Shown: positions 35,101-47,400 of the stretch, one piece after another
How positions within the stretch are numbered: the first letter of the stretch is position 1
How the letters are laid out: each line of letters starts with the position of its first letter
From: Lingula anatina
Taxonomy: Eukaryota > Brachiopoda > Lingulata > Lingulida > Lingulidae
DNA: 64,000 bases
Direction: 5' to 3'
Assembly: GCF_001039355.2 (NCBI RefSeq)
Contig: NW_019774169.1
Coordinates: 225,407 to 289,406, forward strand
Notes under the pieces: model-generated
Told to the model about the DNA's origin: nothing
The model's input: only the letters and a program-made list of their open reading frames with translations
Databases searched by the model: none
Program-made: the position numbers and the translations under genes

Positions 35101-38100
35101 ATGAACAGAAAACCGTACATTTTGAACTGCTGTCTTTGCCTTAATGCTGACCTGTGAATGCAGAAACATTTTTTAAATGGCTTTTTTCTCTGCTACCTTC
35201 TCATTTTTATTTATTCATTTTTTTGGGAGGGTGTAGAGGGGGGTGGAGGGTGGAGAGCGAACTAAAATGTTCCTACATGTACTAATTTAAACTAATAAGT
35301 TTATAAGTATATTGTCTTTTTATTATCAATGAAACTATGTAGAGGAGCAGAAAATTAGATAAATAAATACTTGTTTTATGGACACAGTCCTATGAAGTTA
35401 AGCCAATCTAGCTTACCTTAACTGTAATAGATGGAATGGTTCCTTCACTATCTGAGATCTCTACACCTTGAGCTTGCTGAAAAATTAAATGGAAAGACAA
35501 ATATAGGGATATCAAACAATCTACAAATATTAATCCAAACTGACTGTATATGTTGTATTTACAATGTTCTGTAAATAGTTTCTTAGCCTATAACACTCTT
35601 CCATGCAGAATCATTTCCAAAACAAATGGCAACAAACTCCAAGCACTTAATTAGACCATAACACACCTTTAAAACCAATGTTCACTTCAAATCGCTATAC
35701 ACTTATGGACTATATTTTTATGCTGCTGAAGTGGGGACCAATAATCACTAAGTGCACATTTAGCACATTAAAAGTTGTCCAATGGTAATTATATTAATGA
35801 AGAAATACTGAGAACATTTTGCACAAAATCTTTGCTGTACAGCTGTAACATTTTTTCAACATAATAACCAAACTTGTATACATGATTTTAGTTTTATTTA
35901 CACGTTGTTGACATGAGGTTAAACCATATATTAAGTGCTCCTATAATGATTTGTTGTGAAAGAAAAAGGTCACAAACATTTACACACACTTATAAATATT
36001 TGCCTGTCAAAGTTTTTGGGGTTATATAAGAGAGACACATAAACTAGACAGATACACTTTGTGGTTTGACAAAATCTTGTTGATTTTACATCCCCAAACA
36101 ACTGCACATCCACGCCCAAGGAAAAGCAAACACCATGTGTAGCCTTGTCCATGAAGTCAATTGGATAGATGACTAATCAACACGACAAAGAATGAGACCA
36201 CACAACTTACATGTACCAACTTTACTGGTTCATTTTACTTATTTAACAACCAACCAACCAACAAACCAAACATCAAAATTCAGACCACTTGAGACACCAT
36301 GCATCACTTACATAGTGGTCACTGAACCTTAGTATGGAATTAGTAGCAAAATCTACTTCCTCTCTAGATCTGACATGATATGTTTCATAGGTGGGAAATT
36401 CCAAACCCACTGCTTGCTATCAGGTGTACAATAACAAACAAGGGCTGTGTTACTGGTTACATGTTTTGCATGCATAAAATGATATTTTTACAGAAGTATT
36501 TGGTGTAATTTAAATTCAACATAAAATATTACATTTTTCTTCATGTAATTCTGATAGTCTGAGGAAAAATTCCGGTAAATGTTGATTCATTTTAAATCTT
36601 TTTTTTTCTCAGCAAATTTAAGGGCAAGAACATTCGATTTTACATCCATGCATCTGCAGGTTAACATTGGTTATGAGGAGGCTTTCAGGGACCATTAATG
36701 TTTTTTCAAACACTTACAGAAATTGAATCCAACTGATCTGGAACGTGTACTTGTAGGGTAACATCATCATCTGAACTAAGGGCTGGCAACAAACCTAAAA
36801 ACAGACAATACATGCAAGCTCAAATATCTGTGCATCAAAAGAAACATACCAGAAACCAATGACATAATTAAATTAATAATTTCTTTATTGTATTACATGT
36901 TAATTAATATGTGCGAGCATGTTGGTGTTATGTATATGCAAATTTGTACATTTTCTAATAAAAATTTGAATGGAATAAAAAATAGCACATGAATTTTTGG
37001 TCTACTAAGCATAAATAGACTGAAAAAACCATGACAAAATATGGTTATCCTATATTTTGAAGCAGTGTCTGTAAATCAATGCAAACTTAAAAACCAAATC
37101 AAGTCAACTGTCTGCACAAATAACTCTCACTGGTAACACAATTAAAATATTAAAAGAGAGAAAAATTCTTGAATAAAGAGAAGGCAGCAATACTGTCCAA
37201 TGTACAGAACAATAATACCAGTAACAGAACTGCTTAAATGTTCCAAAGTATCAGATGAAATATTGACAAATATCCTGTGAATTTAAGAAAATTGTATGCA
37301 TTGGACTGAATAGTGCATGGCAACAGTGTTGACAGAAGTAGGTGATGGCTAAATGTAAAGACACACTTTGCATGTACATAAGGAAATATCAATAACTCTC
37401 AGAAAAGGTATCAGAAAAAGCTATACAAGAAATAGTTATACCAAATTTCTCCTCTGCAGAGCACAAGTAAAATTGAAGGACAAAAATGTCAAAATGGTAC
37501 AGTATTGGAGCACATGTATAAATTGCAATGACTGTAAATATATGTAAACTGTCAAAATAATAATAGCATAAATAATTTCAGAAGTACCATTTTCATATAC
37601 CACTGACAGTAAACACAAAGTGCTGGATACACAAATTACATTTTTATAATTGCACAGTGGTATATACATTAATGGGAATTTATGTTCATCATTTTGCTTA
37701 TCAATGAGTACATAAATTACTCTCAGAAAAAGGAATAAAACTAATTACTGGTTTTTGCAGACTGCTCCTTGATAATTTTCTGCAGCTGTTGCATTTCTTG
37801 GTCCTGGTCAGCATAATTGATTTCTCTGGCCTCTGACTGCTGGGTGACAAATAAAGCTGGGTCTGTACCTAGATAGCTACAGTCTATGTGGCCATACTCA
37901 TCTAGGGTCACTATCACACCCTTCAAATCCCTAAAATGAAATTGTTATTTAACAAGTGACAAGAGAGAAAAATTAAGAAAAACAAAATTGCATTTTTAAA
38001 ATTTTTTAAATGTTTTCAAATATAAATTCACAATATCATAAGAGACTTGGGTTACTCACTTTATTAAAACACTTTTCCACATCTGATTCAATACTTACTG

Positions 38101-41100
38101 CAAACAGCAAAACCTGGCTTAATAATTTGAAATTCAAAAAACCAAAACTAAAACAATAAAAATAGTAAAAAAGAAATAAATGCATAAGATATCAAATTAT
38201 GGTTATTAAGTACAGAATAATACTCACTGAAAGTTTCCTCTTTTCAGCTGCACAGGTAAATGTTGAAGCTGTNCAGAAACATCTGTGTCTGTACATAAAA
38301 ACCATGACAAAATATGGTTATCCTGTATTTTGAAGCAGTGTCTGTAAATCAATGCAAACTTAAAAACCAAATCAAGTCAACTGTCTGCACAAATAACTCT
38401 CACTGGTAACACAATTAAAAATATTAAAAGAGAGAAAAATTCTTGAATAAAGAGAAGGCAGCAATACTGTCCAATGTACAGAACAATAATACCAGTAACA
38501 GAACTGCTTAAATGTTCCAAAGTATCAGATGAAATATTGACAAATATCCTGTGAATTTAAGAAAATTGTATGCATTGGATTGAATAGTGTATGGCAACAG
38601 TGTTGACAGAAGTAGGTGATGGCTAAATGTAAAGACACACTTTGCATGTTCATAAGGAAATATCAATAACTCTCAGAAAAGGTATCAGAAAAAGATATAC
38701 AAGAAATAGTTATACCAAATTTCTCCTCTGCAGAGCACAAGTAAAATTGAAGGACAAAAATGTCAAAATGGTACAGTATTAGAGCACATGTATAAATTGC
38801 AATGACTGTAAATATATGTAAACTGTCAAAATAATAATAGCATAAATAATTTCAGAAGTATCATTTTCATATACCACTGACAGTAAGCACAAAGTGCTGG
38901 ATACACAAATTACATTTTTATAATTGCACAGTGGTATATACATTAATGGGAATTTATGTTCATCATTTTGCTTATCAATGAGTACATAAATTACTCTCAG
39001 AAAAAGGAATAAAGCTAATTACTGGTTTTTGCAGACTGCTCCTTGATAATTTTCTGCAGCTGTTGCATTTCTTGGTCCTGGTCAGCATAATTGATTTCCC
39101 TGGCCTCTGACTGCTGGGTGACAAATAAAGCTGGGTCTGTACCTAGATAGCTACAGTCTATGTGGCCATACTCATCTAGGGTCACTATCACACCTTTCAA
39201 ATCCCTAAAATGAAATTGTTATTTAATAAGTGACAAGAGAGAAAAATTAAGAAAAACAAAATTGCTTCTTTAAAATTTTAAAAATGTTTTCAAATGAAAA
39301 TTCACAATATCATAAGAGACTTGGGTTACTCACTTTATTAAAACACTTTTCCACATCTGATTCAATACTTACTGCAAACAGCAAAACCTGGCTTAATAAT
39401 TTGAAATTCAAAATACCAAAACTAAAACAATAAAAATAGTAAAAAAGAAATAAATGCATAAGATATCAAATTATGGTTATTAAGTACAGAATAATACTCA
39501 CTGAAAGTTTCCTCTTTTCACCTGCACAGGTAAATGTTGAAGCTGTGCTGCCCACTTTAATGTCACGTCTTGGTACACAAGTAGCGTATTAGTGTGGGTA
39601 GCTACCATGTAGTTAATGGTGCCCTCTGACACTGGAAAGATTATACCATTTAATCTCTTAATATAATATTTAACTGGCATAAAACTACAAGCCCATTTAA
39701 TTTCTGCTGATATACATAAACAACTGAATAGTGAATCTTGTTGAATTGTCATAATTTTATATTTTTTAGTAATTGATATTATTTATGCATAAAATAACCA
39801 ACAAATGTGGTTAATAATCTTTATTTTTTTCATATTTCTTATTAATGAACATTCACAAGAAAATTAAAATCATTTTCAAAATATCTGGAAATAACAGTCC
39901 CAGATGGACTCACCAGAACTGTAAGGTAGAAAACAACTTGGACTGTAGTCAAATTTCTTCATAAACTTTAGTTTTCCACCTTCTGTCAGACAGAATAAGT
40001 TTCTTTCCCCTGCAATTGGAATAATCATAGCACTATAACATCCCATGTTAATAAGGCTACATATCTATAGTTACTACAACTTTTAACCTATGAAACGATG
40101 GCTGAACAGCCATATTCCCCTCATCTGGTGCATCTTGTGATGCTAAGGCAACCAAATGTTTGAATATGGTTTGCAACAACCAATTGCATGCCCAAACAAA
40201 TCACTTAAAATAAAGGTTAAGATAAAGGCAGAGACATAAATAGCTTTCCGATCAGAGTAATTTTTATCAGGAGCTATTATAAGAAGGTCTCAAGGCTCCA
40301 TGGCAGAGGGTTACATTCAGAAGTATTTCCCTAGCATAAACAAGACATATAATGTCCACACAACTACTATATAACTCTCAAACTTGTCAGCTTAGAAAAT
40401 CCTACATATTAATAGGATTTATTATATGATACAATACGTAAAACACAATATTTCGGCTTCTAATGGAAACACAACAAGAGCAAAACCATGGACATGTTTT
40501 TGTCTGAGAAAGATATGAGAAGCCCATACCTAAAATCATGATGGCTGTTGATATATTAGGAAATGCAGTCACATATATGTCAAGGGCTTGTTCTCCCATA
40601 TTATATGTCCAGTCAACCTGAAGAGAAATGGACATTATAAAATACACTCATTACTTCTGAAGGTTTGAATTAGACCTTTAATCTATTAATGACACTACTA
40701 AGAGAAATAAAGGCAGGTAGTTTGATATTAAAAAGAGAAATGGAATATATATATATATGTACAGAGCATGGGCAAAGAAAGCAAGCACATAATACTTGTA
40801 CTTGTGTATTGAGATATAGCACTGTTAGAGAAAGAGAAAGAAAATAAGCTCACTGCAACTTTTTTCCCTGTTTTTATGCTTTGTGACTCTTCTTTTGTTG
40901 CGGAATCTGTGGCCACTGCTAGCACCTGGTATCTACAGAGATGAAAAATAAAATGAGAATATCTCATGCAGACTCATAACAATCATAAATGAAAACTATT
41001 ATGACATATTAATGAAATTTTCACAAAATAAGTCTGCAACATTGAATACCAATTTCTATGGCCAAGCAAATTACGTAAAGAAAGGTAAAATTAAATGCAG

Positions 41101-43174
41101 ACACAAATCAATAGCCTGACACACTCAACCCTTAACATGTTCCAGCAGCCTGACAGTTTACACATTGTCCTTATGCTCAAACAATCACACCTCCCTGGTG
41201 TGTAAACAAGTTATATTTGTGCATAGGAGACAATAATATTAACATCATTTAAATAGAATAGACAGCACTACCGTGACCTTGTTTCAAATCTTGTTCTAAC
41301 TGCCAAATGCTCAGTGCTTTGGCAAGGAGACATATGGTCCTTATTCATTAAGGTATACTACTGACACAAAAGTAATGAAAGCACTCACTTATAGCTTTCC
41401 ACCTGCCTACTGGAGGACACAGTGACAAAGCTGTCTGTTACAGCAACATATTTCATTGGTCCTGGTAATAGAGCCCCAGGAAGAAAGCGACTGAATGCAA
41501 AACAATCCTGCTCAAATACAGAGAGTGTGCCATCCATAGACTGAACACACAGAAAGTCTCGGCCTGCAAGAGAAAAAGGAATGTCCTTTGAAAAAAATCT
41601 TTATAGTAATTTCATAATTATCTTTGATTGATGGTTGAAAAACATTATTATTTGAAAAAAATCTTAACTGTATGATCGTAATCAATTTTCATTACATAAT
41701 TCAATGACTTTTTATTTGAATAAGGGTACCATTTAATAACCATTATCATCTTGTCAGTAATTTATAGTCCTATCTTACCTTTGACTCCTCCAAATGGACC
41801 ATAACACATGTTGTATGAGGTGCGCTGCAGACTGTGCTCATACATCAAGTTCAGCTGACAGTAATGGCCGTGTTCAACAGCCCCAGATACAGCTAATAAT
41901 GACAAAAACCAGAATATCGATAATATTGCAAACTATCACAAACACTAATAGACAATTATGTTTAAATAACAGTATCCTTTACCTTATTCTGCACTTATGC
42001 ACTGTGGCATACCATAAGTAAAATGAGAAGAGAAATAAGAAAAGATATACTATTTAGTACAACATGGATAAAGGGAGAGAAACAAGTTCAAGAAAAGAAA
42101 GAGTGGATTAGGAAAAAGGAAAGAAAATATAGATAAAAAATGGGGTTCAAGATTTCACTGACCTGTAATACTGTAAACTACAATCTTCCTAGGATGGAGA
42201 ACTGCTAAGTGCAATTTATCAGATGCTCTAAAAGATAAAATCAGTAATAAGTCTACCTTGAAATTAGACTGAAAAGCTTGCAAAATACAGGCATTTAACA
42301 GAAAAAAATTCCTATTGCTCCATTTTAACACAAAATAGGCACATTCCAGTGATCAATAACTTCTGTAAAAAAAATACAAGTGATCATGCCATTAGTATAT
42401 AAGAAATATTTGATGATCATCTTAAGTCAATTCACAAGTTAAACCAGTTTTCAACACTTTAGAATAGTTTTATGAAAATTCTGACTGTCCTCTTGAAGAC
42501 CCTAGAAACCATCAAGATCTACAAAACATGAATTTTATATATTTTTTCAATGTTCACATTAACAAGACTTCATTTATAACCATCCTAAATTGTAATGCTG
42601 GAAGGCTAAATAAAACAAACAATTTCTAATACTTACGAAACAAACTTCCCTGCTTCTACTTGTAATATGGGGTACTGCAAGTGGGTTTCCAGCATCACAT
42701 CTTCTGACTTAAATCCACTCCAGCCTTTCTCTCCTTTCACCGGACGTGGATTAAATACCCGTAAAGATCCATGGTAACTTCCAACTATTATTTTTTCTTA
42801 TGGGAAATAAAAGCAAATAAATATATTATTATATGTAATTAACTGGCTTTATCTATATATCCTTTGCTTGTTTATAAATGCTATTGTCAACTACTAAATA
42901 TGACGAATTTTGGCACAGGAAAATGAAAATTATTTGTTAATTCTTTATCTATTGATTCGTGCTCTTTTAACTGTTCAAAAACTCCACACAGACAGTAAGT
43001 GACCTTTTGTTCTGCTAAACTGTGATCTAAATTTGTTTTCTTTAAATATCTGACTATCACACCTGTTCCTGTTGAGCTGTTATCTATATTAGCTACACAC
43101 AGGCAGCCAAGATCATATTCCTCATCCTCTCCTGCTAGAGTGGCCCACCACTCCCGTGCCTTGAATAGGGACAT
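29113..43174 (-). CDS. BBS9: BBS9 (PTHB1), BBSome subunit
   Basis: BBS9 is a core subunit of the BBSome, which traffics membrane proteins in cilia. Coding exons, haplotype duplicates removed: 43063-43174 (ATG), 42637-42796, 42163-42227, 41779-41892, 41399-41573, 40854-40932, 40530-40617, 39914-40009, 39502-39631, 39023-39204, 36718-36794, 35417-35476, 35049-35151, 34538-34783, 34094-34189, 33733-33905, 33152-33304, 32742-32924, 32035-32230, 31509-31784, 29113-29252 (TAG). They total 2904 nt and 967 residues; human has 887. The start MSLFKAREWW and the stretches EQALDIYV, YQDVTLKWA, CSYLGTDP and QFRAIQRRLL match human. The N-terminal beta-propeller spans about 1-400, and the C-terminal half is the PTHB1_C region. 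Exon 20 adds a Lys/Pro-rich, probably disordered tail. Confidence 0.95.
29198..31224 (-). repeat. BBS9: Haplotype duplicate of BBS9 exons 17(part)-21
   Basis: This 2.03-kb segment repeats 31226-33232 nearly exactly, with a single N at 31225 between them. It contains BBS9 exon 21 plus second copies of exons 20 (about 29480-29755), 19 (about 30006-30201), 18 (about 30713-30895) and part of 17 (about 31144-31224). The protein sequences match in both copies. A 20-nt insertion near 31085-31105 distinguishes this copy. An assembly overlap of two alleles explains it better than a real intragenic duplication, which would double C-terminal exons. Confidence 0.88.
37028..38272 (-). repeat. BBS9: Haplotype duplicate around BBS9 exon 10
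   Basis: About 1.25 kb repeated at 38301-39547, joined by a single N at 38273. Both contain exon 10 (37749-37930 and 39023-39204, each 182 nt and coding identically). The copy also carries a fragment of exon 9 up to the N. The reading frame needs only one exon 10: using both would shift the frame, since 182 is not a multiple of three. Confidence 0.88.
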
Positions 43175-44451
43175 GCTGGAGAAAAAATGAATGGTAAAGC
43201 AATACATATTTCACAAGTGTAAGTGGAAGCAAATTTGAAAGAAAAATCTTGCTATAATCCCTTTTAGTTATATACTGACAAATTGTTTAAATTTTAGATT
43301 AATTATATTCATCCAGACAGATGAACTTTCCTAAGTTTTTATCAAAATGTTTTAATGCTAAATGGGGCACTAAGAATCAGATGTATTAATGCAGAACATT
43401 CTAATTTGTCTTTTAGTCACAGTTAATGATCAGCTGGTATGTGTTTAACTATACTGACATGTGTATTTAAGTTTATTGATATGTCAGCATTTTTAACTGT
43501 ATGTTTAAAAACTGACCAATAAATTGGCTTTCGAAAATAATGCAGGCAAGATTGAGGCTTTTAATCAAAACAAAAGTATTTGTAGTTTTTTCTCCGCTTG
43601 CCAAATTAGCAACAGCATGCTGAGCAAGTTGTATTTATCATTGTTAATGTGATGGCTGTGACTATGAAAATGGTAATGCAATCAACCACATGTCAGATGT
43701 AATATTATCAATATCACTTGTTTACTATTCTGAGAATTCATATCATATATGACTATATAAATTTAAGCTTTGAGACTGGAACATGATTAGACCTACAAAC
43801 TCATTATAATGATTGGAGTCAAACAGGCAGATTTCGTGTTGAAAATTTAAGTACATTGAACAGTAATAAGCTGCAATAACTATTTTACATTTTCAAATAA
43901 TAGCTATCTGTCAGAGTAGACCTGGAAGACAACACTGCGAAAAGTAAATTTGTTTGCATCTTTCTATGGCGACATATAAACAACATTATTTCCTTACCTT
44001 AAAAACAATGATAAACTGGTGCAATAACTACATTGTGTGTTCTGGTATTTACATACTGCCCTATCTCGACATTACGACAGCTTTTCACTGCAAACAAATG
44101 AAACGCAAATGTATTATGATCTATTGAAATGTCATATTCTACACAAGTTTTATTCCCGCTGAACTATTTTGCAATACGCATGCGCAGCCGGAAATTGAAA
44201 ACAAGAAAATTATTCTATGAAAATCAAATTTATCAACATTATCTAAACATAACTATCTCCACTACTTTTAAGTTGGCAAAAATGGTGTTAATTGTTGATT
44301 ATAATTTGAAAAACATGGTATTTATTTTAGTTGCATTTAGGATCCCTGATATACGAGATTACACGTATGTGCGGCCATATTTGTTGTGGAACATACATCT
44401 GCTTTTTTCCATCTTGTGCATTTTTGTGCACGAAAAATACTCCAGTTTAAA
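43175..44451. promoter_or_regulatory. BBS9-ERP44 divergent promoter region
   Basis: The 1.28-kb gap between divergent start codons. A CGCATGCGCA palindrome (44177-44186) matches the NRF-1 core and is followed at once by CCGGAA (44188-44193), an ETS core. This pairing is typical of housekeeping, CpG-type promoters. It lies about 260 nt upstream of the ERP44 ATG. Transcription start sites are not known. Confidence 0.5.
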
Positions 44452-47400
44452 ATGGAATTAGGCATTGTAAGGTTATCGGCAAAATGGACCTTTCTATTAA
44501 TCGTAACTGTAAGTATACCATTTATTATGTCTTTACTTTTGAAAATTAAACACCGGTATGGTAATAGTCTGTATCGTTTGGAGTGAATCAGAGAGAGTAG
44601 AAACACTAGACTGATGTCGGATGAGCTGTGGCTGTCAGTGCAGCAGTTTACTTCCTTGTTGCAATCAGTCCAGAAAAGATATGGTTAAAGTGAATTTCGT
44701 GCAACTTGATTGGAAAGAATTTTATTTTAGATCACCGGTTTAAAGTGGGCTTCCTTGTTGCAATGGAAAAAAAAACTGTTTAGTGAACTGAAATTGAAAA
44801 AAAAAAAAAAATGAGATAATAGCGTGTAGCATACTGTACATGAGGGGCAGGGAGAAGGGTCAGAACTCGGCTCCTTTGAACATCACTTAGTGCCAATTCT
44901 AGATATATCTCATATTTGGACTTGGTGGAAAAATTCTAAAAACATCCCCCATTCACTTTTTAGTTTAATATGAATTCAGCGGGAAATTCAGTCGAAGCAT
45001 GTGCATAGAAACATCGTCTGCTTCAAGCTTTGACAAGATGTCGTTATTTCACAACTAGGCAAATGAAGATTGAAAGTGACACTTATTGCTACACTTAGGG
45101 TCATTCAACTAAAAAAGTGAACATATGAGTCATGTCATTAACACACAATTTATTTTTGTTGTATTCATGAATGAGATTTTCCCAACTATCAGTGGATTTC
45201 TGACCCTTTGGGTGTCAAAATATCATTTTTGAGATCAATGCAAGGGCCCCGTAGACCCAAGGCCATATTTTCAGACTTCTTTACTAAATGGCGTTATCAT
45301 CCCTAATTATTTGAAATATTAGACATCAAAAGTAATTAAGAACTGATATAAACAGATTTGCAAATATTGCACACAATGTGTTACCAACATGACTCAATTG
45401 TTACTTTCTTGTGGAACAATGCCTTGATGAAATATCATATTCTATGGTTTGTTCATTATCCTTATGTTATGTGCTCAACTTGTGATGTACATATTATTCA
45501 GATAAATGACCTTAGACTGTTCAGACTGTACTTCAGGTGTCTAACAAGCACTGCTAATTATAATGTGTAAGTGTTAAACCAAACCTCACATGGGGTCATG
45601 AATAAGCACTATTCTCTTTATTTCAGGTTTCTGTTTTCTACAGACCAACAGATAGTGGTGCTATTCAGATGCATGATGCCAATCTTGATGAAGTATTATG
45701 TAAGTGGTATAATTTGTATCTCATTTCATATGGAAACATTTTGTATGAAAGCAAAAAAGTCTAATATAAAATTCACATTGTATAATTGAGAAAAAAATAC
45801 AGTTATTTAAAATATTATTTTGCTCTTGTGGTTTCTAGATGACCAGTAAACTACAGATCAAATGATAATTGGGACGTCAATATAGATTTGACTTATGACA
45901 GAAAATTAGGCAATAGAAACAGTTTTAGTATCTTGTTGCCATAGATTGCAAAGCTATTGCCATACATAAGGTCACAGACTGTAAATGGCATGAATGCGTT
46001 TGAGTAATGGCACAGAACTTGATGAAATGGAATTATTAATGCACTATAAAGATGTAGAACACATCAATAAAAAGAGCAAATGTATGGGAGTTTTTTCTTT
46101 TTGTTACAGCTAGCAATGAAGTAGTCTTTGTAAATTTTTATGCAGACTGGTAAGTTTTATTTTGTGCCTCTCTAATTTTTTTGCAGTGTAGTACTTAACA
46201 TTTTGAAAAGGGTTGTTTATATGTAAAAACCTGCATATGTATACATGGCAGGATGATAACATTCAGGGACTATCTGTCTGTAACGGTTAATGAATAATTC
46301 ATTGCAATTAAGCATAAACCTGCTCAGTTTATGACAATTTAATATATTGAATCTTGATTTTTATAGTTGTTCGCCTTTGATCTTAATTTTAGTAGTAATG
46401 ATTGTTTATTATTAATTAACAATTTCTGATTAAAAAAGTTTGTGACATCTGAAGAATTTAATAAGATTTTGAATATGTTTTTTTNNNNNNNNNNNNNNNN
46501 NNNNNNNNNNNNNNNNNNNNNNNNNNNNNNNNNNNNNNNNNNNNNNNNNNNNNNNNNNNNNNNNNNNNNNNNNNNNNNNNNNNNNNNNNNNNNNNNNNNN
46601 NNNNNNNNNNNNNNNNNNNNNNNNNNNNNNNNNNNNNNNNNNNNNNNNNNNNNNNNNNNNNNNNNNNNNNNNNNNNNNNNNNNNNGGGGGGGGGTGGGGG
46701 AGGGGGGGGGGGGATGTATGAAACCTTTATTTCAAGGTCAGCTAAATAACAAGGGCTGAAAAATTATTTTAAATCTGCCTGGATTTAGATCTGGCCTGCG
46801 GCATATATATGATATTGTATGTATAAGGCTATTAATTCTTGATATGGTTAGTGATAGAATGTTAATGTTATACAGTGTCTTAATTTTCAAAGATTTTGTG
46901 TGTGAATTTTTTTGTGTTAAACTGGAAATTATGGCCTTTAGATATTGGCAATTTCAATGTGCTTTGTTGACTAATTTTTGTTTTTTCAATTTTCAGCCTG
47001 GGAAGGTGGCCTTGGCAAAAGTAGACTGTGATAAAGAAAGTGAGTATAATTTATAGGAGTTAGATTTCAGTATGTACACATTTATTGTGTTGACAATCTT
47101 TGCATATTATATGAACCAACTTCTGTTTCAGTACATTAATAAGTCACCTTAAACTAGATTGAAAAAACTAAATGGTCCCAATATCTTTATTTTTTTCTAC
47201 AAGATGTGAAAAAAAAACTTCAGTCTGTGAGATATATGTATGATTTATTTAGGCACTGGAGCATGTATGATTGATATATTACACACTAGAGCATTTAAGG
47301 TATTATTGGGTATTATTGTTAACATATATAAGAAGGTTGTCTGTACAAGTTAACTTTTCATCCTTTACCCAGGTTCTTTAGCAGCCAGGTATCATGTCTC

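Noticed and set aside
37741-37749. In-frame stop after AKTSN ending BBS9 early
   Set aside because: The stop lies in the intron. The exon ends at a GTAATT donor and phase 1 carries into exon 36718-36794, continuing the human-like protein.
44129-44461. 110-codon open frame upstream of ERP44
   Set aside because: Low-complexity, no homology recognised, and it overlaps the ERP44 start in another frame within the divergent promoter region.
46442-46759. Deletion of the ERP44 CRFS exon in copy 1
   Set aside because: The position is a 201-N gap, and copy 2 contains the intact exon between the same flanking sequences.
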